Assembly: GCA_003194525.1 (NCBI GenBank) | Contig: NBIV01000584.1 | Location: 1 to 41,107, forward strand | Length of the DNA stretch: 41,107 bases | Direction of reading: 5' to 3' | Origin: Gracilariopsis chorda | Taxonomy: Eukaryota > Rhodophyta > Florideophyceae > Gracilariales > Gracilariaceae | Shown here: positions 1 to 11,634 of the stretch, piece after piece | How the letters are laid out: each line of letters begins with the position of its first letter | Position numbering within the stretch: the first letter of the stretch is position 1 | The notes under the pieces: model-generated | What the model saw: only the letters and a program-made list of their open reading frames with translations | What the model was told of the DNA's origin: nothing | Database searches by the model: none | Made by a program: the position numbers and the translations under genes

Positions 1-2526
1 CCAGCAGCTTGGAGGAGTGGCCATTGCGAAAGTGCACTCGGATAATGCCCAGGAGTATATTGCGTTGCAGCTGAACCTGCCAACAATCTTCAAGACACTT
101 CTTTCTCTCCTCCGTATACTCCGGAACACAATGCAATAGCCGAGCGCATCAATCGCACTATGGAGGAAGCTGCTCGAGCTTTGCTCATACAGGCAAGTCT
201 CCCAGAGTGCTTGTGGCCATACGCATTAAAGCACGTCATACATGTTCGCAATAGGGTTTATCACTCAGCAACTGGAAGCAGCCCTTACCTTTTGATGACT
301 GGTTCAAAACCATCCCTGAAGCATGTCAAAGTGTTTGGGTGTGCTGCGTTCGTGCTTAAGATGAAACCGGATACCAAGTTCGAGTCTCGTGCACTTGAGG
401 GAGTGTACTTGCAGACTCTTGAGCATGGTGTGTATGATGTTTTAGTCAATGATAGTGATGAGATTCCACGCATTGTAAAGTCTCAGCATGGTGACATTTG
501 ACAAGTCCAAGTTCCCTGGGGTACCATTTCTGGAACATTTTATGAGTGATGAAGGTGCATCAGATGATACTTATGAATGCACAGATCACTCTGAAATCGA
601 TACTGAGAGTGGTAGTATGGTTTCTGTGGCACCCCATTGGACATTGAGAGTGATACGGAACATATTGAATCCACTCCTATACCAACGGCACAGAGCATTG
701 AAAGCGGTACCGATCATCCAGATGATAGCGAGCATACTTCTGGTGACGATTTGGACACAGACAATTGTGGTGAGCATGCCCCAAGTGCTAGTCAACATAC
801 TTCGGACACTGATGTCTTACCGGAATCTGAACCAGAACCCACGCTATCCTCGCCGTACCACGACGTGCACCAGCTAGTGGTGGTACATGGCCGGTAGTGC
901 AACGTCACAAATGGATATTTACTACCAGTGATGAACCTACTCTCGGCGAAGCACTGTCTTGCCACACCACCTGAGCAGAGCCTTTTGGAAGAGTGCCATT
1001 GATGAAGAACTGACATCTCTGGAGGAGAAGAACACTTGGGAGGAGGATGAATCACCTGTCCTCTCAGCCTCTTCCTACTCATGTCATTCTAAACGTAAAG
1101 AGCGCGATGCCAAAGGATCAGTTGAGAGATTCAAGGCTAGGGTTGTGGCTGGTGGCAATCACCAGACATTACGGGGCAGAACTAACATGGAGACATATGC
1201 GCCAGTAGTTGCCATTTAGCCTTGGTCCGCATGTTCCTGTACGTCGCACTTTGTCTTCAGATGTATGTGGCTCAAGTAGATGTTAAGACTGCATTTCTCA
1301 ACGGTGAGCTTAAAGAAACGTGTGGGTGATGTCGCCCGCGTGGTGTTCCTGGTCTGACCACAAAGTGCTATAAGTTACTCAAGGCTATGTACGGTTTGAA
1401 ACAGGCTCATCTAGGATGGCACACCAAGTTCAAAGCAGACATGAAGAGGTTGGGTTTTTGAGGAACTACCCAGCGCACCGTGCGTATTCAAGCGAAAGGT
1501 TGGAGATGGCATGTATGCCTACATACTCGTATATGTGGACGACATTCTGGTGTTCACGCCAACGCTGGAGCAACGGACTACGGTGTTGGAGGAGCTCAAA
1601 ACACTCTATGACCTCCGCATTGAGAACCGAATCACTCTGTACCTTGGCGTGGAGCTGTCATGGAAGATAGGTACAGCCGGACAACTCCTTGGTGTCAGCT
1701 GGGACAGTCGCTGTATATTGAAAGTATACTTCGACGATTTGGTCTCCAGAACGCTAAGCCAGTACCTAGCCCTATGGAGGAGTGCTTCTTCACATCTCTA
1801 GCGATGGAGGAGGACAAATCACCAATGGATGTGCAGTTGTACCAGCAGATGATCGGGTCTCTGCTGTACTTGGCACTACGTACTAGGTTGGATATACTTG
1901 CACCAGTTTCTCATCCTGGCTCGTTTTCAGAGTGCTCCTACCGCTTGGTGTCACAAAGCAGTGAAGCGTGTGCTCAGGTACCTGTGTGGAACGCGACAGC
2001 ATGGGCTATGCTACAGGCCTGGATCGCTAGATCTGCATGGTTTTGTGGACTCTGACTACGCTGGAGACACTACGAATCGGAAGTCGATGTCCGGGTTATA
2101 TCGTTACACTTGGGTCAGCAACCTGCTGGTATGGTGGTAGAAAACAAGCGTCAGTTGCGCTATCCACTGGCGAGGCGGAGTGTACTAATGCTCTGACTTT
2201 GGCTGCACAGGAAGTGGTATGGGTTGCTCGTGTGCTACGGGAATGCGGCTTCGACATGAAACCTTTGGTTCCTCTACAATCTGACAACCAGTGCGCATTG
2301 GAGTGGGCTGGTGGTGAAATGGTGTCCTTTCTAGTCGTGCTAAGCACATTGATGTAAAGGTTCACTTTATCCGAGATCCTCATAAGAGACAATGTGATTA
2401 GTGTTCAATACGTCCCAAGTGAGCTGAATGATGCCGATTTACTCACCAAGCCATTGGGACGTATGAGTGTTAATTGCAATTCTCAAACGGCTTGGTCTTG
2501 GACAGGAACTCGAGGAGGAGTGTTGA
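1..2526 (+). pseudogene. Family A pol remnant (integrase C-terminal part, RT, RNase H), frameshifted
   Basis: Reading begins in the integrase core (HSDNAQEY), then AIAERINRT with the catalytic Glu and an integrase C-terminal part open at 160-501. A missing C near base 78 relative to A2 already shifts the frame. An acidic/serine-rich linker follows (about 500-900). RT pieces are at 959-1219 (RFKARVVAGGNHQ, ETYAPVV), around 1265-1310 (QVDVKTAFLNG) and 1511-1801 (YVDD active site within YILVYVDDILVF). RNase H pieces are at 1898-2140 (DSDYAGDTTNRKS), 2037-2357 (ASVALSTGEAE) and 2394 onward (LLTKPLGR). The pieces lie in different frames, so several single-base indels are present. In the terminal frame the stop codon is the TGA inside the first six LTR bases (2521-2526). 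The protein would be cytoplasmic/virus-like-particle replication machinery, but it is not functional as read. Confidence 0.9.
2509..2520 (+). other. Polypurine tract of A1
   Basis: CTCGAGGAGGAG lies immediately upstream of the LTR start TGTTGA. A purine run touching the 3' LTR is the usual plus-strand DNA primer site. Family C has the same string in the same place (39303-39314, minus strand). Confidence 0.85.
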
Positions 2527-3257
2527 GTGTTGAACTCTACAAGTGGTCGAGTGCCTGGCCAACCCCCACAGAAGGTGTCAGCTTGGTCCCAAAACCAAAC
2601 CTTCAGGGGACGATGGGCACTTTTGGAGCCCCTCGCTCCAAAGCGCATATGCGCCTCTGCTCAAACCCAACGTTGAACGGCAATGTGATTGGCTTACTGC
2701 AAATGCTATATGCATTGTATTACCGTACAAGTGTTATGGAGTGTATGGTACTGGATTGCGGATATGCACAAGTGGAGCAATGTGGTTGGTCCAAGTGTGC
2801 GCGCAGTAGACGGTTTGTGCTGCAATGCCGAAGATGCGAATGGGAGCTGTATTGGGTGATTTGGGACAATGTGCGTTTGCGGGCTGCGCGGAGGGGTTGG
2901 AGTGCCAGGATGGTAATTGTTGATTTTTTAGAGCTGGTTCCAGATCAAGGGACTGGCAATGGATTTGCCGCATTGATTGATTTAGTTATTTGAAATTGTG
3001 ACCCTCTAGATTGTGTGTGCTTTTCGTGTACACCTGCACACACGAATAACGTGTAGTGTAATGATGCGACCACCGCCGTCGCTTTGCCGCGACGACGGTG
3101 AAGTGTGTGCGGTAGGGGTATATGTAGATTGGCTTTGCCTGCTGTCGAGTAAACTGGTCGACTAAGGCTGACAACCTTCCTTGTTTTTATTTTCTTGTTT
3201 CTTCTTCCTCCCGTTGTTTCTTCCCTTTTGTTTTCATAACCCGCGTGCGTTGCAACA
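2521..3257 (+). repeat. Family A 3' LTR (A1), 737 bp
   Basis: It begins TGTTGAGTG and ends TTGCAACA, giving the TG...CA termini of copia LTRs. It aligns along its length with the A2 5' LTR at 27411-28142. The palindrome GCGCATATGCGC is at 2643-2654, followed by the shared U3 module. A TATA-like string (GGTATATGTAG) lies near 3116-3126. A T-rich stretch (about 3178-3240) leads to the end of the LTR. The right boundary is fixed by the abrupt change to family B gag at 3258. Confidence 0.92.
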
Positions 3258-3575
3258 GAAGGCACGTCTTTCATTGATTCGGTTGAGCAGCGTTTTACGC
3301 TTGAACACATCGCAAATGGCTTTCCACATTTCCGCAGCATTCTCGGTATCCCTCACATGGTCCAAATGCTCATCACTAATGCTAAGACCAATAACAGCCC
3401 TGGCCTTGGCGTCTTTCTTCTTCCATGCTGACAACTCGTCATCTTCCGTAGGCCTGGTTGATTCAAGATGGTCATCGACGTCCTTGAGTGCAAGCAGCAA
3501 CTCAACCTTTTGCTTCCATACATGGAAGTTATCCTCGCCCGACTTTTCAATCTTGATGCCACCGAATGAATCCAT
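3258..3575 (-). pseudogene. Family B unit 0 gag N-terminal fragment, truncated by A1
   Basis: The start codon is at 3575, reading MDSFGGIKIEKSGEDNF, the same Gag N-terminus as the intact B'' protein. About 106 residues of the UBN2-type Gag domain remain (through NRIN.RRAF). Homology then stops exactly at the A1 LTR boundary; the few further residues in frame come from A1. Compared with units 1-3 it keeps Asp (AICDVF) where they have Asn. The rest of the gene should lie left of A1, outside the window. Confidence 0.88.
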
Positions 3576-3643
3576 GCTTGGTAGATGTCAACAAACAGCA
3601 TAGGTGCGATGAAAGACCTACGGCACTTAGTAGTACAAAAATG

Positions 3644-3693
3644 GCAACAACGACAACAATAACAACAAAAACAACGACAACAACAACAACAAA
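3644..3693. repeat. CAA-rich simple repeat in the unit 0 leader
   Basis: Interrupted CAA/ACA triplets on the plus strand (TTG on the element's sense strand) just upstream of gag. The same tract occurs at 9681-9730, 15736-15780, 21791-21840, 27155-27208 and 33716-33763 with different lengths and interruptions, so it is the fastest-changing part of the leader. Confidence 0.85.
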
Positions 3694-4776
3694 CTTCAAA
3701 TTCGGGCGCACTGACGGGAGATACTACCTCCGCTACCCTAGCGTGTCAGACCCCTGGCCCCCGGAGATGCTCCGGGTACAAGACGTCTTCTTCCGTCTTC
3801 CTCTCCTACGTCTAAGGAGAAGATGCGTCGCTCTCTACGAGGCTTCCAGAGGATGGTTAATGACCCAAGATATGCCGTTCACCAAGTATAACCCTCTCTG
3901 GCCTCTTGCAGAACTTGCGTGACCTCGAAACTGAAGCTACTATGGCAACCAAAGTACGCTGCTAACGCGCAACCACTTAAGGTCACACGCGGCCTGATCC
4001 TAAGAAGGAGGTCAGCTACGCCACGTCGCCTCCCCGCACAAATGCCCAAGGGTCAGATGCATGGATCAAAAGGCCGTTATGGAATACTTTCGCGACAGCC
4101 CAAGAATCCCGACACACCAGTCAGGATCAAAACAAATACTTCAATCGCCCGCACCAGCGCAGTACGCCACGGCACCCCGTCCACAGATGCACCCGCTGAA
4201 CTCACCAGGTCTTAACGACCGTCACCGTTATCTGTCCAAATGGACCGGTGGGAAGCCGCTCCACAATACACCCGCGTTGGTTCAAGCCGCCAGGCTCACG
4301 TCCCCGGATACCTGGAATCACCCAAAGTAACCCGGATCAACCGCTCGTCGCACTGGAAACCAGATGATGACCAAGAAACACGAAATACAAACAACTGCTG
4401 AGCACACGATCACGGAGCCAGACTTCGAAACTAGACCGACTCGACCTCACGGATACCACCCGACAAACGACTCGGGGATCCCAAAACACAAGATAGAGGA
4501 GTGTCACACACAAAGTAGATACCGATCGACAACACGGGCAACAACGGAGGCCCAACTCAAACAACGATAGGAAGTAAACGTCGAACCACTACCCCACAAA
4601 GCCCTCAGGAGGAACGCAAACCAAAGGAGAAATGACCAACACCGACCAACAATGGGATCAAGACACCCGACGCAAAGACGAAAGAGGAACAACGGTGAAA
4701 CGGCATGAACGGCGGTGAAAGAGAGCGGCGATAGACGAGCGATAAAGAAAACGGATAGTGGCAGCGGTCAGCGGGT

Positions 4777-4790
4777 CTCGGCCCATAACC
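4777..4790 (-). other. Primer-binding site of unit 0 (one mismatch)
   Basis: On the minus strand it reads GGTTATGGGCCGAG, next to the LTR. B'' and A2 have GGTTATGGGCCCAG, complementary to the 5'-half/anticodon-loop region of initiator tRNA-Met. The C-to-G change is shared by all four array PBS copies. Confidence 0.82.
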
Positions 4791-5569
4791 AATTGAAAGT
4801 TGTAAGGAAGTTGAGGGAATGGAAGAGAAGTTCACCAGCTCTGGCTTGGATTTACATGGAGGTCCTTCAGGCACATCTTCTATACCACTCTAAACTCGAA
4901 TTGCGCGGGAACACCAACTACAAGTAAAACCTAAACCACTAAGCAGGGACACTCAATACTACCAATCATCATCTAACATGACATAGCCAGCTCAGCACAA
5001 CCTCATTACATCAACGCACACCAACGCACCAACGTTCCGTAATAGTTACGTGCATACACATGACCATGACAAGGCACAAATTCACGACTCCAACACACGC
5101 CAGCACATGCCAACACATCACGGTAACTCAACACGTCACGGTAAGTCGGCACGTAACCTGTGGTGTTAGTGCCATGTCATCATGTGGCAATGCACACAAC
5201 ACCCACGTCATCAATATACCCGTGCATGTGTAAACCTGTTGACAGTGCATGCGCACCTTACCATTGTACCAACCACTGCTGTACCACTTGTACCACGTGT
5301 CAACCACTTCACCAGTATCCCCTGCACACAACGTACACTGTGACCACTGTAGTAGCTGGACACGTGGGTGTGTCCAACCGATCCAGTTATGCCATACCAC
5401 TTGTACGCACCACGTTGCATATGTACATTTGCAGTAGCCAATCAGAAGCCAGTTTCACGTTGGGTTCGCGCACACACGCATATGCGCTTTTGCAGAGGTA
5501 CCCTCTAAAACAGCCCATGCTCCCCGGAACATTTGGTTTTCAGTGACAGCACAGGTACTACTGCCAACA
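4791..5569 (-). repeat. Family B LTR L1 (5' LTR of unit 0, 3' LTR of unit 1), 779 bp
   Basis: On the minus strand it starts TGTTGGCAG at 5569 and ends TTTCAATT at 4791, where B'' and the solo LTR have ...CAACA. The length equals that of the B'' 5' LTR. It lacks the 15-bp duplication found in L2-L4. The TATA box of other B LTRs (TATATAAG) reads TATAGAAG here (about 4877-4885), so promoter strength is probably reduced. The U3 palindrome region is close to the B'' form, reading CGCATATGCGC. Confidence 0.92.
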
Positions 5570-5579
5570 CCCCCCCTCT
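5570..5579 (-). other. Polypurine tract of unit 1
   Basis: AGAGGGGGGG on the minus strand adjoins L1. It is identical to the B'' PPT. Unit 4 has the same tract at 23738-23747, while units 2 and 3 read AGAGGAAGGG at 11624-11633 and 17675-17684. Confidence 0.82.
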
Positions 5580-5589
5580 GTCACTGACT

Positions 5590-8500
5590 TCAAAGGTCTA
5601 AGGGAGCAAGCCACAGTCACCGCGGAACCTTGCCAGCTTAACTCGACCGAGCGCTTTCGTCAGCATTTCGGCAATCATGTCTTCCGTGGAACAGTACTGC
5701 AACTGGACGGCTTTGTCGCGTAGAGCCTCTCTGGTGAAGTGAAAGCGAATATCAATGTGCTTAGTACGCTTGTTCACAACTCCATTTCGAGCAAGGTCGA
5801 TGCAACCTTGGTTGTCCACGTACACAGTTGTGGCTCAACCATTAGCGTCACTGACTCATCCACGTGTAGTCCACTTGCGTTGCCAATGCCACTCCACAGT
5901 CGTCTCAGCCAGATCGCTTCCTTCGTCCCACTGCACAGACTCACATACTCAGCCTCAGCGCTGGACAATGCAACTACTTCCTGTTGGCGCGAGCTCCAAG
6001 ACACAGGAGCACCGCACATCATGAACACATACCCACTGGTGGACTTGCGGTTGGATGTATCACCTGCCCAGTCAGAGTCTACGTATTCATACAGCTGAGT
6101 ATCAGTCGTGGTGCCATAAGTAAGTCCGAGGAGCGAGTGCCATTGAGGTAACGCAGAACACGCTTGACCGCTTTCCAATGAGTCTCTCCAGGTTTCTCGA
6201 CATACTTGGCTAGCTTGGACACTGCAAACGAATGTCCGGTCGAGTGCCAACAGAGAGATACATCAGACAACCGATCACCTGGCGATACGGGATGTTCGTC
6301 AGAGGCTCTTCTACCTTAGTGAGGTCAGCACCGGAGTCCATGGGAGTGTCCATTGGTTTTGCACTGCAACATGCCAAAACGTTCTAAGACCTTACGCGTG
6401 TATGCAGACTGTGTCAGGTACAGCTGTCTTTTGGATCGATCACGATGGATCTCGAACCCAAGTACCATGCGCGCTTCACTGAGATCCTTCATCTGAAAAC
6501 TTTTTGACAGTTCCGCTTTACGCGATTCATTGTCTCCATACTTGGGCTCGCAATGAGCAAGTCGTCCACATAAAGAGCAATGATCACAAGCGCTCCCAGT
6601 ACCTCTCCGGTGTAGACGCACTCGTCTGCAGACGTTTGGCTTCAGACCCATCCAACCCACGAGGAACAAGTACATCTTTTGCAAACCACTGCCTTGATGC
6701 CTGTCGTAGCCCATAGATGGCTTTCTTGAGAAGGCATACCAAGTCCTCGTTCCCAGGTTTGATGAATCCGTCTGGCTGCTCCATGTACACAGTCTCTTCC
6801 AGGTCGCCATTCAAGAATGCAGTCTTCACATCCATCTGGTGCAGATGATAGTCCTGCACTGCTACAATGGACAGAATCATTCTAATGGATGTGAATTTGA
6901 CCACTGGTGCATACGTCTCGGAGAAGTCTACACCTTCGATCTGCAGAAACCCTCGAGCCACCACACGAGCCTTGTACCTCACTGTCGGTTCATCGTTGTC
7001 GCCAGCCTCATATTTTTGCACAAATACGCACTTGGATGGTATCACGTTGCTGTCAGCTGGCCTTGGCACTAACTCCCATGTTTCATGCTCCATCAGAGAC
7101 TTGTACTCACTGTTCATGGCCTTGTCCACGCTTTTGAATCAGGACGTGACACTGCATCCGAGTATGAGGATGGGATGTCATCACTGGCAGTGAGTAGGGC
7201 AGTGCTGCGCCACCACGAGGTAGGCGCTCTACGCTCACGAGTGGACCTCCGAAGTGGTTGTGGATCTGGTACGTCTGGCTCAACTTCTGTCTCAGCTGTG
7301 AGCTCATCGTGGCCACTGCCTGAAGCTTCTTCTGGTGGAGTATCTGGTGCTGCGGGTTGAACTTGGGCATCATCGGTGGGTGTAGTAGAGGTGGAGGTGA
7401 TGTTTGATTTCGGCTTGTCCGAGATGTCGATCTCAGCATAGTCGTCATCATTAACGTGGTCAGTACCTTGATCTGAACCACTACATTCGTCAAACCTCAC
7501 ATCCCTCGACACAACCACCTTCTTCTTTTTGCGCATCCCACAGTTTGTAACCGTTCGATCCAGATGTGTACCCAATAAAGATCGCCTCCACGGCACGTTG
7601 CTCCAGCTTCTTCAGCTTGTGGTCCACCACTTTGTACCAGCACCGGCTACCAAACACACGCAGATTGCTCAAGTCAGGTTCATATCCACTCCACATCTCG
7701 AGTGGTGTCACGTCACTCGGAAGGGCCTTGCAGGTGACTGGATTGCGCACATACACTGCAACGTTCAATGCTTCAGCCCAGAAAGCTCTTTGGCAGTTTC
7801 TTGTGATGCAGCATCGATCTCACCAAGTCCATGAGTGTTCGGTTGAACCGTTCGGCCAGACCATTCTGATGTGGATTGTAAGGCACCGTTCGCTGATGTT
7901 CAATACCGTGACGTTCAAGCTCTTGTGAAAACTTCTTTGGCACATATTCACCAGCATTGTCTGTGCGTAACGCATGTAGCACAGACTCACGTGCGGTGAT
8001 GGTTTTCACATGTCGGTCACTCTGATTTTGAACCATCTTGAGCCACTTCACGAACACGTGGAACACATCCTTAGTCTTGAGCATGTACAAGAAGCAAAAA
8101 CGGGAGTGATCATCGATGGATGTGACGAAGTAGCGTGAACCTCCCAAGGAACCTACTTGGATTGGACCACAAATTTCCAAATGCACTAGGTCCAATGGGT
8201 GCAAAGCCCGTTCCCCCCCTTGCTTGGGAGTTGGAGCACGTGTAGATTTTCCCACTACACAAGAGTCACACACTTCCATCGATTGATTCAAGTCCACATT
8301 CAGCCCTGACACAACACCGTTACGAGCCATATGTTTGATACGATCCACATTCACATGAGCCATTCGAGCATTCCATAGTGACTGGTCAGTCACAAGTGCG
8401 TTGTCCATGTCTTCTGGTACTTCAATCGTGGTACATAGGTAGTACAGTCCTTTGATGCGACGGCCCTGGGCGATCATGGTGTTGCCTTTGTATACACATA

Positions 8501-9611
8501 CTTTGGTTTTGTCAAACACCACTCGCGCACCAAGGTCACACATCGCAGATACTGACAGCAGATGATACCTTAGATTCGGTACGTGCACTACTTCACCCAA
8601 CCGGCACTTGCTCTTACGCCCTTCAACAGCGAGATCGAGATGGACACTGCCATGACCAAGAGACTCCAGCTTCGAGTCATTACCGATGCTCACACCGGCA
8701 GACTCCCTTTTGCTATAACTGTCAAACATGGACTCGTCATACGTCATATGGGCGGTGGCACCAGATTCAATAATCCAGTCACTGATACTTTCTTCCACGG
8801 AACCTGTCGCAATGAGACAAACAAAGTCAGAGTCACTGTCACATCCTCGTTTCTCGTTGCCGAGATCGGTCTGCACAGCTGGGTTTGCGGCAGCACTCTG
8901 CTCTTTGCTAGCTTCGTCACGTTTTCTCTTGAAACAGTTTCTCTAGATATGCCCCTTCTTACCACAGTAGTAGCACACCATGGACTTCTTTCGTGACTGC
9001 GCACCGACCAAAGCCGTGTCACTTCCGGACTCCTCCTTTACACCATCGTTCATTCGCTGTTCCTCTTGCAGCAAACGACTCTTCACAAACTCTAAATCGA
9101 GTTTGCGATCACCAATCGTGGTGTCAATAGCGACAATGAGGTGTTCGAAACGGTCTGGTATCCCACATAGGATTGCCATAGCGATGTCTTCTTCCTCAAC
9201 CACTACGTCCATGCTCTTCAGATCCGATGCAAGATGACGAACACGATTGATGAAGTGTAACATTTTCTCATCATCTCGCATCTTGGCTGGGTAGAAGGCA
9301 CGTCTTGCATTGATTCGGTTGAGCAGCGTTTTACGCTTGAACACATTGCAAATGGCTTTCCACATTTCCGCAGCATTCTCGGTATCCCTCACATGGTCCA
9401 AATGCTCATCACTAATGCTGAGACCAATAACAGCCCTGGCCTTGGCGTCTTTCTTCTTCCATGCTGACAACTCGTCATCTTCCGTAGGCCTGGTTGATTC
9501 AAGATGGTCATCGACGTCCTTGAGTGCAAGCAGCAACTCAACCTTTTGCTTCCATACATGGAAGTTATCCTCGCCCGACTTTTCAATCTTGATGCCACCG
9601 AATGAATCCAT
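5590..9611 (-). pseudogene. Family B unit 1 gag-pol, broken by one amber codon and about ten indels
   Basis: Full-length counterpart of the B'' gag-pol. Gag is open from 9611 to an amber codon at 8943-8945, inside the zinc knuckle (CYYCGKKGHI, then stop where B'' has Gln). The same frame reopens through protease (ESGATAHM, with Glu in place of the usual DSGA Asp: a lost catalytic residue), the HHCC region and the integrase core to 7773. From about 7790 down, single-base indels shift the frame repeatedly (for example near 7530, 7128, 6675, 6620, 6505, 6355 and 5830). RT motifs (MDVKTAFLNGDLEE, GLRQASRQW) and RNase H motifs (SDWAGDTSNRKS, LSSAEAEYVS) survive in pieces. The 3' half matches the B''/unit 4 subfamily, while the gag matches units 2 and 3. 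The stop codon position 5590-5592 is retained. Confidence 0.9.
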
Positions 9612-10829
9612 GCTTGGTAGATGTCAACAAACAGCATAGGTGCGATGAAAAGACCTACGGTACTTAAGTAGTACAAAAATGGCAACAACGACAACAATAG
9701 CAACAAAAACAACACAACAACAACAACAAACTTCAAATTCGGGCGCACTGACGGGAGATACTACCTCCGCTACCCTAGAGTGTCGGACCCCTGGCCCCCG
9801 AGATGCTCCAGGTACAAGACATCTTCTTCCGTCTGCCATCTCCTACGTCTAAGGAGAAGATGCGTCGCTCTCTACGAGGCTTCCAGAGGATGGTTAATGA
9901 CCCAAGATATGCCTTCACCAAGTATAACCCTCTCTGGCCTCTTGCAAGAACTTGAGCGACCTTGAAACTGAAGCTACTATGGCAACCAAAGTACGCTGCT
10001 AACGCGCAACCACTTAAGGTCACACGCGGCCTGATCCTAAGAAGGAGGTCAGCCTACGCCACGTCGCCTCCCTGCACAAATGCCTAAGGGTCAGATGCAT
10101 GGATCAAAAGGTCGTTATGGAATACTTTCGCGACAGCCCAAGAATTCCGACACACAGTCAGGATCAAATCAAATACTTCTATCACCCGCACCAGCGCAGT
10201 AAGCCACGGCACCCCGTCAACAGATGCACCCGCTGAACTCACCAGGTCTTAAAGACCGTCACCGTTATATGTCCAAATGGACCGGTGGGAAACCGCTGCC
10301 ACAATACACCCGCTTTGGTTCAAGCTGCCAGGCTCACGTCCCCGGATACCTGGAATCACCCAAAGTAACCCGGATCAACCGCTCGTCGCACTGGAAACCA
10401 GATGATGACCAAGAAACACGAAATACAAACAACTGCTGAGCACACGATCATGGAGCCCAGACTTCGAAACTAGACCGACTCGACCTCACGGATACCACCC
10501 GACAAACGACTCGGGGTCCCAAAACACAAGATAGAGGGAGTGTCACACACAAAGTAGATAGCGATCGACAACATGGGCAACAACGGAGGCCCAACTCAAC
10601 AACGATAGGAAGTACACGTCGAACCACTACCCCCACAACGCCCTCAGGGAGGAACGCAAACCAGAGGAGAATGACCAACACCGACCAACAATGGGATCAA
10701 GACACCCGACGCAAAGACGAAAGAGGCAACAACGGTGAAACGGATGAACGGCGGTGAAAGGGAGCGACGATAGACGAGCGATAAAGAAAACGGATAGTGG
10801 CAGCGGTCAGCGGGGCTCGGCCCATAACC
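9612..10829 (-). other. Unit 1 untranslated leader with PBS
   Basis: Homologous to the B'' leader. It holds the CAA-rich repeat (9681-9730), the hairpin block (hairpin 9754-9768, GGAGGTAGTATCTCC on the minus strand) and the PBS variant GGTTATGGGCCGAG at 10816-10829. No domain-bearing sense ORF is visible. Confidence 0.8.
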
Positions 10830-11623
10830 AATTGAAAGTTGTAAGGAAGTTGAGGGAATGGAAGGGAAGTTCACCAGCTCTGGCTTGGATTTACATGGAG
10901 GTCCTTCACGCACATCTTATATACCACTCTAAACTCGAATTGCGCGGGAACACCAACTACAAGTAAAACCTAAACCACTAAGCAGGGACACTCAATACTA
11001 CCAATCATAATCTAACATGACTTAGCCAGCTCAGCACAACCTCATTACATCAACGCACACCAACGCACCAACGTTCCGTAATAGGTACGTGCATACACAT
11101 GACCATGACAAGGCACAAATTCACGACTCCAACACACGCCAGCACATGCCAACACATCACGTTAAGTCAACACGTCACCGTAAGTCGGCACCTAACCTGT
11201 GGTGTTAGTGCCATGTCATCAAGTGGCAATGCATCAAGTGGCAATGCACACAACACCCACGTCATCAATATACCCGTGCATGTGTAAACCTGTTGACAGT
11301 GCATGCGCACCTTACCATTGTACCAACCACTGCTGTACCACTTGTACCACGTGTCAACCACTTCACCAGTATCCCCTGCACACACCGTACACTGTGACCA
11401 CTGTAGTAGCTGGACACGTGGGTGTGTCCAACCGATCCAGTTATGCCATACCACTTGTACGCACCACGTTGCATATGTACATTTGCAGTAGCCAATCAGA
11501 AGCCAGTTTCACGTTGGGTTCGCGCACACTTGCTTATGCGCTTTTGCAGAGGTACCCTCCAAAACAGCCCATGCTCCCCGGAACATTTGGTTTTCAGTGA
11601 CAGCACAGGTACTACTGCCAACA
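10830..11623 (-). repeat. Family B LTR L2 (5' LTR of unit 1, 3' LTR of unit 2), 794 bp
   Basis: The minus strand starts TGTTGGCAG at 11623 and ends TTTCAATT at 10830. It is 15 bp longer than L1 because TCAAGTGGCAATGCA is present twice (about 11218-11247). A canonical TATATAAG is present (about 10916-10923). The U3 palindrome is broken: the plus strand has CTTATGCGC instead of CATATGCGC. Confidence 0.92.
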
Positions 11624-11634
11624 CCCTTCCTCTG

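Larger units (their letters stand above)
1..3257 (+). mobile_element. Family A Ty1/copia retrotransposon A1, 5' part outside the window
   Basis: The left edge starts inside the integrase core of a copia-type element. The first ~269 bases match A2 (30775-31043) almost base for base. The order integrase, RT, RNase H, PPT, 3' LTR is copia-type. The element ends at 3257 with CA, directly against the gag of a minus-strand family B element, so A1 inserted into B unit 0. Only the right-hand target-site copy (GAAGG, 3258-3262) is in the window. Frameshifts throughout pol mark it as an inactive copy. It also serves as the empty-site reference for the B' insertion in A2. Confidence 0.93.
3576..4790 (-). 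other. Unit 0 untranslated 5' leader
   Basis: About 1.2 kb between PBS and gag start, homologous to the B'' leader (32614-33832). It contains a CAA/TTG-rich simple repeat (3644-3693) and the conserved hairpin block (hairpin 3717-3731). I see no sense-strand ORF with recognisable domains. A long leader like this normally carries packaging and translation signals, but none can be assigned here beyond the hairpin. Confidence 0.8.

Noticed and set aside
3566..3922. Threonine-rich ORF from the CAA tract as a real protein
   Set aside because: It is the antisense of a simple repeat plus leader. The frame differs between units and it has no recognisable domain.
8583..8996. Repeated ~137-codon ORFs opposite to the protease/gag region in every B copy (also 14638, 20690, 25274, 34448)
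   Set aside because: They are exact shadows of the conserved sense coding region, have no domain signature, and recur only because the element recurs.
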